In this document: positions 18,076 through 26,643 of the stretch, in pieces | How positions within the stretch are numbered: the stretch's first letter is position 1 | Layout: each line of letters begins with the position of its first letter | Assembly (NCBI GenBank): GCA_028278205.1 | Contig: JANQES010000114.1 | Location: 1-64,000 of the forward strand | Source of the DNA: Rhodothermales bacterium | Lineage (GTDB): Bacteria; Bacteroidota; Rhodothermia; Rhodothermales; Bin80 | Direction: 5' to 3' | Length of the DNA: 64,000 bases | Program-made: the position numbers and the translations under genes | The notes under the pieces: generated by a model | The model's input: the letters and a program-made list of their open reading frames with translations, nothing else | Database searches by the model: none | What the model was told of the DNA's origin: nothing

Positions 18076-18140
18076 CTCCCGAAAAAAAATTGATTCTCCC
18101 GAAATAAAATCCGCACTCCCTAAATAAAATCAGTCCTCCC
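18076..18140. repeat. 20-bp iteron array upstream of the surface-protein gene
   Basis: CTCCC occurs at 18076, 18096, 18116 and 18136, an exact 20-bp period. The intervening 15 nt are similar (GAAATAAAATC core) in the first three units. Read on the minus strand this is GATTTTATTTNGGGAG repeated three times, ending 34 bp before the start codon at 18042. The period is close to two helical turns, which fits cooperative binding of a regulator on one DNA face. No spacers of CRISPR type are present. Confidence 0.7.
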
Positions 18141-18143
18141 GCC

Positions 18144-18215
18144 CCTGGCCGCTGCAATAACGCCGGGATATCCCAATCTTGCACCCACTCAAAGCTGATT
18201 TATTGCACGGCCAGG
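18144..18215. repeat. Long-loop inverted repeat
   Basis: CCTGGCCGCTGCAATAA at 18144-18160 is complementary, with one mismatch pair, to TTATTGCACGGCCAGG at 18200-18215. The loop is about 39 nt. It could be a regulatory dyad or part of a leader RNA. Confidence 0.55.
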
Positions 18216-18437
18216 AGATGATTCTGAAAAACGCCGGGGCATTGTTTGCCGCTATTTCTTCAGCAGCATCGTCTGTGAGAAGGTGCCCCGCATCAACATA
18301 TTCTGTTTAACGCTTAATACATATTGCAAGAGGCAAGAGGTAGCCTGTACTTTAAACGCTGATCAAGGCGAGGCATGCCGGCATAGCTCAAGCCTTACCG
18401 AATTCGATGGTCAAAATTCATTAGCACCGAACAGACG

Positions 18438-19793
18438 ATGAAACACACAAGAGCGCGTCTACTGGCGGCAGGACTGCTCCTGGTCGCCCTTCCCGTCTAC
18501 GGCCAGACGCCGTCGAGTGGATGGACGCTTCTGCCCAATGCGCCGGCCCGGGACGGGGTCAATCGGCACGAGGATGTCGTCTTCGTTTCACCCTCGACGG
18601 GCTGGATTGTCAATCTCTCCGGCGAAATCTATAAAACGACCGACGGCGGGGATACGTGGACGCGCCAGCTGGTGGCACAGACCCGCGACGGCGAGCCGGT
18701 GCTGTTTCGCAGCGTTGCCTTTGCCAACGAACAAATCGGCTGGGTGGGCAGCCTCACCGACGGTAGCGATATTCTCTACGAAACCCGCGACGGCGGCCAG
18801 ACCTGGCAAGACATCACCAGCCGCCTCGGCGACGTCGAGGGGCTGGGCCTTTGCGGGCTCTGGGCAGCGAGCGAGCAGGTCATCTACGGCGTCGGGCGCT
18901 ATACCAGCCCGGCGCGGCTGTTCAAAAGCACCGACGGCGGCCAGACCTGGACCGTCCGAGATATGAGCCCGATCGCCGAGACACTGGTCGATGTCTTTTT
19001 CTTCGATGAACAGCACGGCTTCATCATCGGTGCGGATAACCCCAATCTGGTGTTCGCCCACGCCCTGGTGCTCGAAACACGAGACGGCGGCCAGACCTGG
19101 ACGGTGCGGCATCGCAGCAGCGGGCTGGGAGAATGGGGGTGGAAGATCTCGTTCCCGACGCCGCAGACGGGCTACGTCTCCATCGAGAAGTTTAGCGGGG
19201 CTAAATTTCTGAAAACGACCGACGGCGGCCAGTCGTGGTCGGAATTCGTGATTCGCGGCAGTAGCCCGTTGCAGGGCATCGCCTTCGTCACCGAAAACAC
19301 GGGGTGGGCCAGCGGGCGCGGTGTCACCTCGGTGACCACCGACGGGGGCCAGACGTGGGCGCGCGAAACCTCGGCCCTCGACGGCAACATCAACCGCTTC
19401 TTTATGGTCAACGATTCGTTGGGCTATGCCGTCGGGGCGCACGTGCATAAGTTCACCGGCCCCGTCGTCACAGCGCGGGAGGCGCCGGAAGCGCCGGCGG
19501 CGGCCTTTCGGCTCGAAGCCAACTACCCCAATCCCTTCGACGCCTCGACGGTCATCACCTATACGCTCCGCCAGCGCGCCTACGTCCGCCTGTCGATTTA
19601 TGATGTGTTGGGCCGCCGCGTGGCCACCCTGGTCGATGCGCACCAGCCTGGGGGCGCGCATCAGGTTCTGTGGGACGGCACGACGGAGACGGGCGAGGCC
19701 GTCCGCCCCGGCTTCTATTTCTACCGGCTCGAATCCGGGCCGCACACGCAAACCCGGCCTATGGTGCGGACGAAGAGCTCCGGGCAGGATTGA
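18438..19793 (+). CDS. Ycf48/BNR-type beta-propeller with T9SS sorting domain
   Basis: This 451-aa protein has a signal peptide (LLAAGLLLVALPVYG). Its propeller is marked by six Asp-box-like repeats: TTDGGDTW, TRDGGQTW, STDGGQTW, TRDGGQTW, TTDGGQSW and TTDGGQTW, spaced 45-60 residues apart (about residues 65-320). This is the Ycf48/HCF136-like repeat seen in photosystem assembly factors and, widely, in secreted bacterial propellers; there is no reason to suggest photosynthesis here. Residues about 365-445 are a type A T9SS sorting domain (NYPNPFDASTVITYTL...GLY-like FYFYRL). The underlying DNA repeats are near-identical. Function unknown. Confidence 0.85.
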   Translation: MKHTRARLLAAGLLLVALPVYGQTPSSGWTLLPNAPARDGVNRHEDVVFVSPSTGWIVNLSGEIYKTTDGGDTWTRQLVAQTRDGEPVLFRSVAFANEQIGWVGSLTDGSDILYETRDGGQTWQDITSRLGDVEGLGLCGLWAASEQVIYGVGRYTSPARLFKSTDGGQTWTVRDMSPIAETLVDVFFFDEQHGFIIGADNPNLVFAHALVLETRDGGQTWTVRHRSSGLGEWGWKISFPTPQTGYVSIEKFSGAKFLKTTDGGQSWSEFVIRGSSPLQGIAFVTENTGWASGRGVTSVTTDGGQTWARETSALDGNINRFFMVNDSLGYAVGAHVHKFTGPVVTAREAPEAPAAAFRLEANYPNPFDASTVITYTLRQRAYVRLSIYDVLGRRVATLVDAHQPGGAHQVLWDGTTETGEAVRPGFYFYRLESGPHTQTRPMVRTKSSGQD

Positions 19794-20123
19794 TGTTTTA
19801 GCTATTCGGTCATCGACGGGCTGCCGGGCCGCGGCCCGGATGGTTCGTCCACCGATGATATTAACATCCTAATCTCAATCTTAATCTTAATACGCTTGCA
19901 TTTCAGCGTTTCATTAAATAGAATGAAGCCGCTGGCCGCCTCAACACGCCTTCGGACAGTTTTTCGCTGATGCTGTCTCGAATGGGCTTTTTTTGAGAAT
20001 GATATCCCGCCTCCCAGGCTTCGTTGTGTATTATTCCCAGCCGCTGTCTTTGGACTAAAATCAGCGAAGCGGCCGTGTAGACCTGTCCGACTCGTTCACG
20101 TCTAATCAGGATAGGAGGTCTTT
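19794..20123. other. Intergenic region, no gene seen (330 bp)
   Basis: The region is AT-richer than its flanks. It contains a small GC palindrome (GGGCCGCGGCCC at about 19827-19838) that could be a terminator stem for the upstream gene, though no T-run follows immediately. A strong ribosome site (AGGAGG) at the right edge serves the next gene. Confidence 0.5.
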
Positions 20124-21242
20124 ATGACGCGTCTGCTGATACCACTAATAACGTTGTTTTTCGCGGGCTGGAGTGTCGAGGCGCTGGCCCAGCAGAAGAC
20201 GGCAGGTTCCGTGACCGCCCCCGGGCCGGTCAACGTCCTTCAGGATTGCTGGACTACGAGCCTGGCGATAGACCCGGACCCTGAGCTGGAACTCTACGCG
20301 TTCGATGCGACGACCGGCTTTATCGATTTCCTCTGGAAGCATAAGATCATTGCGGGTTGTTCGGCCTACGTGGCTCAGATCGTCATCTTTGCTTGCGTCG
20401 ACGGCAAACCGTTTCCCAGTACGGGTGCGACCGTTTACACGTCGCCGGTTATCCCGTTTGGTCCGGTTTCCCCGATCCCCGGCATCCCGGAGATCATATT
20501 TCCACCTGTCACCCTGACGCCGGGCACGCTACCGCCGGGGTTCTACGACTGGTTTATCGTAACCGAGTGCGATGATACCGGTGGCACAATCCTTATCCCA
20601 AGGAAGGACGACGACATCGACGACCAGTGCGGCATCAACGTCGGGCGCAATCCTTCGACGGGGCTTAGACCGGTGATCTTCGGCCCCGAGCCGCTCCAGG
20701 CGATGGACCCTGATCCGGGCGGTTCGCCGTCGGGGCGTGCCCCTGGCGAGTCGGGCACGACGCGGCCCTGGTGCTTCCAGGTAGTGGCGGGCGGCGGCGG
20801 TGAGGGTGCGGAGAAGCTGGGGCTCGAAGCCGGTCCTCTTTATCCGGGGCTTGACATGCCAAGACAGATCATTACGAAGGAGGACCTCAGGCGCGGGTAT
20901 TTCGACGACCAGCTCAATGTGCAACTCCTCGACGACAGCCCGCGCATGGAGGTGCAGCAACAGCAAGAGCCGGTGCCGGAAATGCTGGAGTTCGTTCGCA
21001 ACCATCCCAACCCGTTCCGCGGCGAAACCACGATCCGCTACAAGCTCACCGAAGCCGGCCCCATTACGCTGACGATCTACGATGCGCTGGGCCGCAAGGT
21101 GCGCGTGCTCGTCGATGAAGTCAAGACTGAGGGCGAGCACGAGGTGACATTCGACGGGCAAGGCCTCTCAGCGGGCGTGTATTTCTACTACGTCGAGACG
21201 GCGACGAAGAAGTACATGGGCAAGATGATTCACCGGGAATAA
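20124..21242 (+). CDS. Secreted protein of unknown function with T9SS sorting domain
   Basis: ATG 20124 is preceded by AGGAGGTCTTT, and the N-terminus is a signal peptide (LLIPLITLFFAGWSVEALA). Residues about 25-270 match no family I know; they contain five or six cysteines (e.g. LQDCWTTS, IAGCSAYVA, FACVDGK, TECDDTGG, DQCGINV) and proline-rich loops. Residues about 290-372 are a type A T9SS sorting domain (NHPNPFRGETTIRYKL...LSAGVYFYYVETATKKYMGKM). It is part of a run of four T9SS clients. A 15-bp-stem terminator follows. Confidence 0.7.
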   Translation: MTRLLIPLITLFFAGWSVEALAQQKTAGSVTAPGPVNVLQDCWTTSLAIDPDPELELYAFDATTGFIDFLWKHKIIAGCSAYVAQIVIFACVDGKPFPSTGATVYTSPVIPFGPVSPIPGIPEIIFPPVTLTPGTLPPGFYDWFIVTECDDTGGTILIPRKDDDIDDQCGINVGRNPSTGLRPVIFGPEPLQAMDPDPGGSPSGRAPGESGTTRPWCFQVVAGGGGEGAEKLGLEAGPLYPGLDMPRQIITKEDLRRGYFDDQLNVQLLDDSPRMEVQQQQEPVPEMLEFVRNHPNPFRGETTIRYKLTEAGPITLTIYDALGRKVRVLVDEVKTEGEHEVTFDGQGLSAGVYFYYVETATKKYMGKMIHRE

Positions 21243-21280
21243 CGAGGCCCGGAAGGGCTATAGAGGCTAATGACAGCTTG

Positions 21281-21328
21281 AACCGTTGGCGCTCGTTCAG
21301 AGATGGAGCGAGCGCCAACGGTTTTTTA
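21281..21328 (+). terminator. Strong rho-independent terminator
   Basis: A perfect 15-bp stem (21281-21295 with 21309-21323, loop 13 nt) is followed by a T-run at 21322-21327. It lies 38 bp after the stop of the 20124-21242 gene and before the end of the convergent FG-GAP gene. Confidence 0.9.
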
Positions 21329-21366
21329 CCGGCGTGGCGCTTCGATTTCTCGATCGATATTATACC

Positions 21367-23331
21367 CTATCGCAAACGCACCATGCGCCTTACCTCGGCG
21401 GCGCCGTTGGCTTCGAGACGAACGACGTAGAGCCCGCTCGGCACCGGCGAGCCGTGGTCGTCCGTGCCGTTCCAGCGCGCCGAATGGGCGCGGGCGCTCT
21501 GGAAACGGTCGATCAGGGTCGTCACCTTCTGGCCGAGGACGTTGTACACGGACAGGGTCACGGCGCCCGGTTCGGCCAGGGCATAGGGAATCGTCGTCTC
21601 CGCCGTGAAGGGGTTGGGATAGGTGGGCCGGAGTTCGAAACCCGCCGGAGGCGCGGCGTCCTCGACGGCGGTCGGCTGGGCGCCTGCTTTCACAGTGATC
21701 GTCTCGTTGACCGCCACATCGGTCAGGGTCGTCACGGCGCCGTTGGTCCATTCCACCCGCAGCTCGTCCACCGTCTCAGCGTCGCCGAGGCCGAAGTGCA
21801 GCGAGAGTTCGCTCTGCGTCAGATACCCCGCGCATCCGTCCAGATAGCGGTGATACTGCTGCCCGTCCACAGTCGCGATCACCCGCGCGCCAAACCCGTG
21901 AGGGGCCAATGTAGGATCCGCGCGGGTGTCGAGAAACAGGCGCAGCCAGTTGGCCGACGGCCCTGCGAGGTCGTTGCGATAGAGCCGCAGGGAATCGCGA
22001 TGGGCGGTCACCACCAGATCCTGGTCGCCGTCGTTATCATAATCCAAATACAGCAGCCCCCGGCCATCCAAATCGTGATCGAAGCCGGCATCGAGCGCCG
22101 TCTCGGTGAAAGAATGATCGGCGTTATTGATCCAGAGCCGCGACAGCACCCCGTAAAACCGGCCATCTAGACGATCTTCGGGCCAGCCATTGGTTTCGAC
22201 GATATCGACCCAGCCGTCGTGGTTCATATCGACGGCCACCGTCCCCCATCCCCAGGCGCCATCGTCCACGCCGGATTCTTTGGCGCTTATGGTGAAGACG
22301 TGGTTGCCCTGGTTATAGTAAAGCTCGTTGCCGTCGCGCTTGCTGCCATCGCGCGTTTCGGTAACCACCTCGTCGTAGATAGACGTCTCGTACCAATCGA
22401 GGTACCCATCGTTGTTGAAGTCGGCGATGGCAGCGCCCATGCCGTTCGAGGCATAGTTGGTGCCCGAAGCGTCCGTCGTGTCGGTGAACGTCCCGTCGCC
22501 GTTGTTGACGAAGTAGCGGCTGCTGGCATAATCGGCGGTCAGCAGCAACTCCGGGAAACGGTCGCCGTCCATGTCGGCAAAGCAGGGGGTAAAGCCGTGC
22601 GACTCCGAGACCAGCACGCCGGCGTCCTCGCTCACGTCGGTGAAGGTGCCGTCGCCGTTATTTCGGAAGAGGCGGTTGCCCTGGGCGGGGATGTACCATC
22701 GTCTATCCCCCAACCACCCGGCCACATAGAGGTCGAGGTCACCATCGAGGTCATAATCGCCGAAGGTGGCGCCGAAGCCGTCGAGATAGTCCGGGCTGAC
22801 CCTGTTGACGCCGGCCTCAGCGGCCACGTCGGTGAAGGTGCCGTCGCCGTTGTTGCGATAGAGCCGGTGTTGACCCGCGCTGGGATTGACCGGATCGCCG
22901 AAGCTGGTTATGAACAGATCGAGCCAGCCGTCGCCGTTGTAGTCGCCGGCTGTGGCGCCGGAGCCGACGTGTAGCGCCGCCACCTGCCAGGATTCGGCCT
23001 GTTCAGAGAACGTGCCGTCCTGGTTGTTGATGTAAAGCGCATCGGGCTGAAGACCGCCGCCGAGGGCGAAGAGATCCATCCAGCCGTCGTTGTTGAAATC
23101 GCCTGCTGCGGCGCCGGCGGTCATCATCGACAGATCCATCGACGAGGCGGAAGGCGGCGCCTCTTCGGGGATGATGTTGAGGATTTCCACCACGGGCGAG
23201 TCGTGGTAATGCGTAAGACCGGCGGCGGCGGTTACGTCGGTAAAAGCAATGGCCTGGGCGCGGCTCTGGCTTGCCCCCGCCCAGGTCAATGCAAGGAAGA
23301 GCAGGCTCAGCGATATCGCTCTATGTCGCAT
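21367..23331 (-). CDS. FG-GAP/VCBS-repeat protein with ASPIC/UnbV domain and T9SS sorting domain
   Basis: The start at 23331 (MRHRAISLSLLFLALTWAG) gives a clean signal peptide; 23355 is a possible longer start. Residues about 50-430 carry at least six FG-GAP/VCBS units with calcium-type loops (DFNNDGWMDLF, DYNGDGWLDLF, DYDLDGDLDLY, DMDGDRFPELL, DFNNDGYLDWY, DMNHDGWVDIV, DYDNDGDQDLV). An ASPIC/UnbV module follows (LGDAETVDELRVEWTNG), then a type A sorting domain (TYPNPFTAETTIPYAL...SGLYVVRLEANG). It probably folds as a calcium-stabilised propeller exposed on the cell surface. Ligand unknown. Confidence 0.88.
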   Translation of the reverse strand: MRHRAISLSLLFLALTWAGASQSRAQAIAFTDVTAAAGLTHYHDSPVVEILNIIPEEAPPSASSMDLSMMTAGAAAGDFNNDGWMDLFALGGGLQPDALYINNQDGTFSEQAESWQVAALHVGSGATAGDYNGDGWLDLFITSFGDPVNPSAGQHRLYRNNGDGTFTDVAAEAGVNRVSPDYLDGFGATFGDYDLDGDLDLYVAGWLGDRRWYIPAQGNRLFRNNGDGTFTDVSEDAGVLVSESHGFTPCFADMDGDRFPELLLTADYASSRYFVNNGDGTFTDTTDASGTNYASNGMGAAIADFNNDGYLDWYETSIYDEVVTETRDGSKRDGNELYYNQGNHVFTISAKESGVDDGAWGWGTVAVDMNHDGWVDIVETNGWPEDRLDGRFYGVLSRLWINNADHSFTETALDAGFDHDLDGRGLLYLDYDNDGDQDLVVTAHRDSLRLYRNDLAGPSANWLRLFLDTRADPTLAPHGFGARVIATVDGQQYHRYLDGCAGYLTQSELSLHFGLGDAETVDELRVEWTNGAVTTLTDVAVNETITVKAGAQPTAVEDAAPPAGFELRPTYPNPFTAETTIPYALAEPGAVTLSVYNVLGQKVTTLIDRFQSARAHSARWNGTDDHGSPVPSGLYVVRLEANGAAEVRRMVRLR

Positions 23332-23465
23332 GGCGAAGGGGAAAAGTGTTAACATTCGTTGCTATCGGGACGGGGAACTCACTCCATGAAAGATATCTGC
23401 ACAAGACCCCATTTTCAAATGGTCAGGAAAACTGGACAAGGCAGCAGGAAACCAGGGTTCCGGTT

Positions 23466-24233
23466 TCACAGCCACGGTTCCATCTCTTCTAGCCAGTCGC
23501 TGCAATCCCAGTTTAACAAACCTTCTAACTGCTTGATTTCGTAATAGTAAAGCCTGGACAGAAGCGCCCTTTCTTGCGGCCCCATGGGAGGGTATTGACG
23601 CTGCGGCACGAGCCGTTCATAGTCGGCAGGGGGCAACGCGTCTGGATCGATGTTTAGAAAAATACAGACCTTTCGAAACGTCTCTTCCGGATTTTGTCTG
23701 AGGTCTTCATTGCGAAGAATGCAGAGCTGTTCATCCGGAAAAAAGCGGTGTAAGCGCCGAATCTGTTCTACGTAATACCCCCGGGCGATTACCGTGCCTC
23801 CAATCTGCCGGGGAGCAGCCTTCAGCATGAGTTCTCGTTCCATGTTCAGCCGTTCCAGAAAGCTTTCCGTAATCCATTGATGACGAAGCTGCATGTGATA
23901 CTGAGAATACGCCCGATCTACAGGATTCCGTAAAATGATGATGACTTTCATCCTGGCATTGTATTCCCAGATACGCTGCGGCACCCTCTCGTAAAACATA
24001 TAGCCCGGCGTTTTATCGCCCCAGAACTGCCCCGCTTTGGCGTGGGAAAATTGCTGGTGATACAGGGCGTAATCAGCCGCTGTGATGGGCGTCCGAAAAA
24101 AACGGCCATCGTTAAAAAATTGACCTTCTTTCTTTTTCGTAAAGCAAACTTGAGGATGATCCTGTAGCCCTGCTCGTAAGGCCGTCGTGCCTCCTTTTTG
24201 CGTGCCGGCAATGACAAAGTCAACGTTCATCAA
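23466..24233 (-). CDS. Sulfotransferase (PAPS-dependent, HS/NodH-like)
   Basis: This 255-aa protein has the PAPS 5'-phosphosulfate loop VIAGTQKGGTTALRAGL near its N-terminus and the 3'-phosphate motif IILRNPVDRAYSQYHMQLRH in the middle. It belongs with the heparan-sulfate-type sulfotransferase family, which transfers sulfate from PAPS to hydroxyls or amines of sugars. The start could be either of two consecutive Met codons (24233/24230). It is divergent from the PLP-enzyme gene at 24418 and is the first of three sulfotransferases within 8 kb. The acceptor is unknown. Confidence 0.82.
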   Translation of the reverse strand: MMNVDFVIAGTQKGGTTALRAGLQDHPQVCFTKKKEGQFFNDGRFFRTPITAADYALYHQQFSHAKAGQFWGDKTPGYMFYERVPQRIWEYNARMKVIIILRNPVDRAYSQYHMQLRHQWITESFLERLNMERELMLKAAPRQIGGTVIARGYYVEQIRRLHRFFPDEQLCILRNEDLRQNPEETFRKVCIFLNIDPDALPPADYERLVPQRQYPPMGPQERALLSRLYYYEIKQLEGLLNWDCSDWLEEMEPWL

Positions 24234-24417
24234 CCTGTTGCGCAGTGGTCTTCATAAGTGCTATCGGGCACCGGGGCTCGCTTCCAGGGAAGATATCGAC
24301 GTAAGCCCCTCATAACAAGCGCAAAGGGAACCCGGACCAGGCCTTTCTTCTTGAATAGCTCACCCTACCACCTCTTCCATCGTCGAGCGCATCGGCGCGT
24401 CGATCCCTGGTTCTCGC

Positions 24418-25539
24418 ATGATCTCGTCTTCCCCTACAAACAACGCTCATCCTGCAACAGCCCCCTTACGATTCATCGAAAACAAGGAGGTAGACTGGGA
24501 GCGCCTCCGCGCGTTGTTACAGGTTTCGGAATCGGTGAATCATTGGGCCAATTTCGGGCCGGTGGCGGCCCTGCTCGAAGCCCATCTGCACCGTCAACTC
24601 CGCCTGCCGGCACACGCGCGCGTGGTCGCGTCTACCAGTTGTAGTACTGTGTTAGAGGCGCTGTCGCAAACCGTTCATCATCTCCTGGGGCGCAAACCGC
24701 GATGGGTGGTTTCTTCGTTCGGCTTTTTCTCCACGCACCGGGGCGAATTTGCCGATGCCACGGTGATAGACTGTGACGCGCATGGCTTTCTTTCTTTAGA
24801 GGCGCTGGCGCAAATCCCCCCGGATCAGTATGACGGATTCGCCTTCACCAACGTCTTCGGCCTGCGCAACGCGATGGACCCCTACTGGGATTTCGCGCAA
24901 CGAACGGACAAGTTTCTGCTGATAGACAATGCCGCAGGCCTCACCGCTTTCCCGCAGCGAGACGTCGCTTTTAAAAGGCTCGAAGCCGTCAGTTTCCATC
25001 ACACCAAACCCCACGGGTTCGGCGAGGGCGGTTGCGCCATCGTCCACGAAGGCCTCGAACCTGTTTTGCGGTCTATCCTGAACTACGGCGCGGGGCTCGG
25101 TCCAAACGAGGATCACCTGGGGTTGAACGGAAAACTTTCGGATCCTGCCGCTGCGTTCATTCTGCAACGGCTGGAATCCCATGCGTCCTGGGCGCCGCGC
25201 TACCGGGAACAGGCAAACCGGATCATCGCGCTCGCAGAAAAAGCCGGCCTGCACCTCCTCTACCCGAACGTTGACGTACACCAGACCGTGCCCGGACAAC
25301 TCCCCTTCGTAGGCGCCCATCCCATTTCAAGGGACGCCTTGCCCAACGAGAAGCTCGTCTTTCGTAAATATTACAGACCCCTCGACCGACGCTGCGCCAG
25401 GGCCGCCGATATTTACGCCCGTATTCTCAATGTGCCCTGCCATCCGGAGATGGCCGCCCTCTCGGATGAGGAGCTGGTTGAGGTGCTGCTGGCGTTGACT
25501 ACGCTGACAGAATCTCCTCTGACCAGCGAATCGTGTTGA
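24418..25539 (+). CDS. DegT/DnrJ/EryC1-like PLP-dependent enzyme
   Basis: This 373-aa protein has a fold-type-I aminotransferase core. The PLP-ring Asp lies in LLIDNAAGLTAF and the Schiff-base Lys in VSFHHTKPHGFGEGG, the order and spacing seen in sugar aminotransferases of the DegT group. The N-terminal NHWANFGPVAALLEAHL and the STSCSTVLEAL phosphate region also fit. Such enzymes transaminate keto-sugars on nucleotide carriers. The gene starts a plus-strand run with the glycosyltransferase and second PLP enzyme downstream, indicating synthesis of an unusual amino-sugar or related metabolite. Substrate not deducible. Confidence 0.75.
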   Translation: MISSSPTNNAHPATAPLRFIENKEVDWERLRALLQVSESVNHWANFGPVAALLEAHLHRQLRLPAHARVVASTSCSTVLEALSQTVHHLLGRKPRWVVSSFGFFSTHRGEFADATVIDCDAHGFLSLEALAQIPPDQYDGFAFTNVFGLRNAMDPYWDFAQRTDKFLLIDNAAGLTAFPQRDVAFKRLEAVSFHHTKPHGFGEGGCAIVHEGLEPVLRSILNYGAGLGPNEDHLGLNGKLSDPAAAFILQRLESHASWAPRYREQANRIIALAEKAGLHLLYPNVDVHQTVPGQLPFVGAHPISRDALPNEKLVFRKYYRPLDRRCARAADIYARILNVPCHPEMAALSDEELVEVLLALTTLTESPLTSESC

Positions 25540-25716
25540 TCGATCTTGAAATTAAGATCCCTTCGCTGTAGCTTTTTGGAGCCCATCGCTTTTGCCGTTT
25601 CGCCGATCTATCGGAATGTTCGCGCCCCAACCATCGCCCCCACATCCGCCTTGCAAACCAGGATCCTCGCGAGCCTTCCTGGTCACGGTGATTGTGATGC
25701 AAAATCAAACCAGGAG

Positions 25717-26643
25717 ATGACTGTAGGAGCTATCATAAATGTAAAAGATGACGTTGAGTTACTTGAAAAAAACCTGCACTATCACCAAAAAATAGGGGTC
25801 GATTATTTCCTCCTTTGTGATAGAGGCTCAACGAAGGCCTCGCTGGCACGCATCGATGAAATAGCCCAACACGAGGCCGTTTCTGTCTTTAAACACGACA
25901 TCTACACCCTCCCCACAGACTCCGACGCCTTTAAAAACAGGCGAATCGCCGGGTTTTATAAAATGGTGGAGACGTTTGCGCCGGACTGGATTATGTTTGT
26001 GGATGTGGATGAATTCTGGGTGCCCCGCTCCGGTCACCTTCAAGCCACCGAAACGCTGAAAACTTCCGACGTGCTCACCGTTCCCCGATTTAATGCGGCG
26101 CTGACGCCGGAGGCGGTTCCTGCGCTGTTAGAGAAAATAGAAGACGCGCACACCCTGGACGAGCAAGAAATCATTGTAAAGCCCATCTCGTTATCCCGTA
26201 ATAAAATGGAAGAAAACCCGCATCTGCCCTGGATAGTTCATAAGGTGGATCCCAAAGTGATGACGAAACTCAGAGACGTAACACGCATCGATCCCGGATT
26301 TCATGATTTGCAATCTACGGCGAGCATATACCGAGCCATCCCCGACGACTTGCTGATTCTACACATCCCCTTTACCACGAAAGCCCGATTTAGAAAGAAA
26401 GTAGACAATATGCGGATCCACCTTGAGCACATAGGCCACACGCTCGACGGCGACCTGGCATGGCACTGGAAACGATGGATTGATGAAGTACAAGATCCCC
26501 AGACCCTGAACGAGGAATTCAATAAACAATTCTTCGGTCCATCCCTGCTGCAAGTTTTCAGAAAGCGGAATGCGGTGATGCGTATTAAAGACTATTTTGA
26601 GACCGTACATGACGATAAAAACGTAGAGAAATCAGACCCATGA
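25717..26643 (+). CDS. Glycosyltransferase (GT2/GT92-like)
   Basis: The conserved part starts at MTVGAIINVKDDVELLEKNL (ATG 25717). The open frame extends upstream to 25546, but that part is unlike any family, so the shorter start is preferred. The core has the nucleotide-sugar half with YFLLCDRGSTKAS and the DxD site MFVDVDEFWVPRSG, as in the GT92/GT2-like proteins that use a DVDEF motif. A later HIPFTTKARFRKKVDNMRIH is typical of that group. The stop overlaps the start of the next gene (ATGA), implying translational coupling. Confidence 0.7.
   Translation: MTVGAIINVKDDVELLEKNLHYHQKIGVDYFLLCDRGSTKASLARIDEIAQHEAVSVFKHDIYTLPTDSDAFKNRRIAGFYKMVETFAPDWIMFVDVDEFWVPRSGHLQATETLKTSDVLTVPRFNAALTPEAVPALLEKIEDAHTLDEQEIIVKPISLSRNKMEENPHLPWIVHKVDPKVMTKLRDVTRIDPGFHDLQSTASIYRAIPDDLLILHIPFTTKARFRKKVDNMRIHLEHIGHTLDGDLAWHWKRWIDEVQDPQTLNEEFNKQFFGPSLLQVFRKRNAVMRIKDYFETVHDDKNVEKSDP

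Larger units (their letters stand above)
18043..18437. other. Divergent intergenic region (395 bp)
   Basis: This region separates the surface-protein gene (minus) from the Ycf48-like gene (plus). It holds the 20-bp CTCCC repeat array at 18076-18140 and a long-loop inverted repeat at 18144-18215. The stretch 18216-18437 shows no gene, and no RNA gene that I recognise. Both promoters must lie here. Confidence 0.7.

Noticed and set aside
18076..18140. CRISPR-like array
   Set aside because: The unit is 20 bp in total with partly conserved filler and no spacer of independent sequence; no cas gene is present.
25546..25716. N-terminal extension of the DVDEF glycosyltransferase
   Set aside because: The extension resembles no family and the conserved core begins at 25717, although the ribosome site there is close to the ATG, so some doubt remains.
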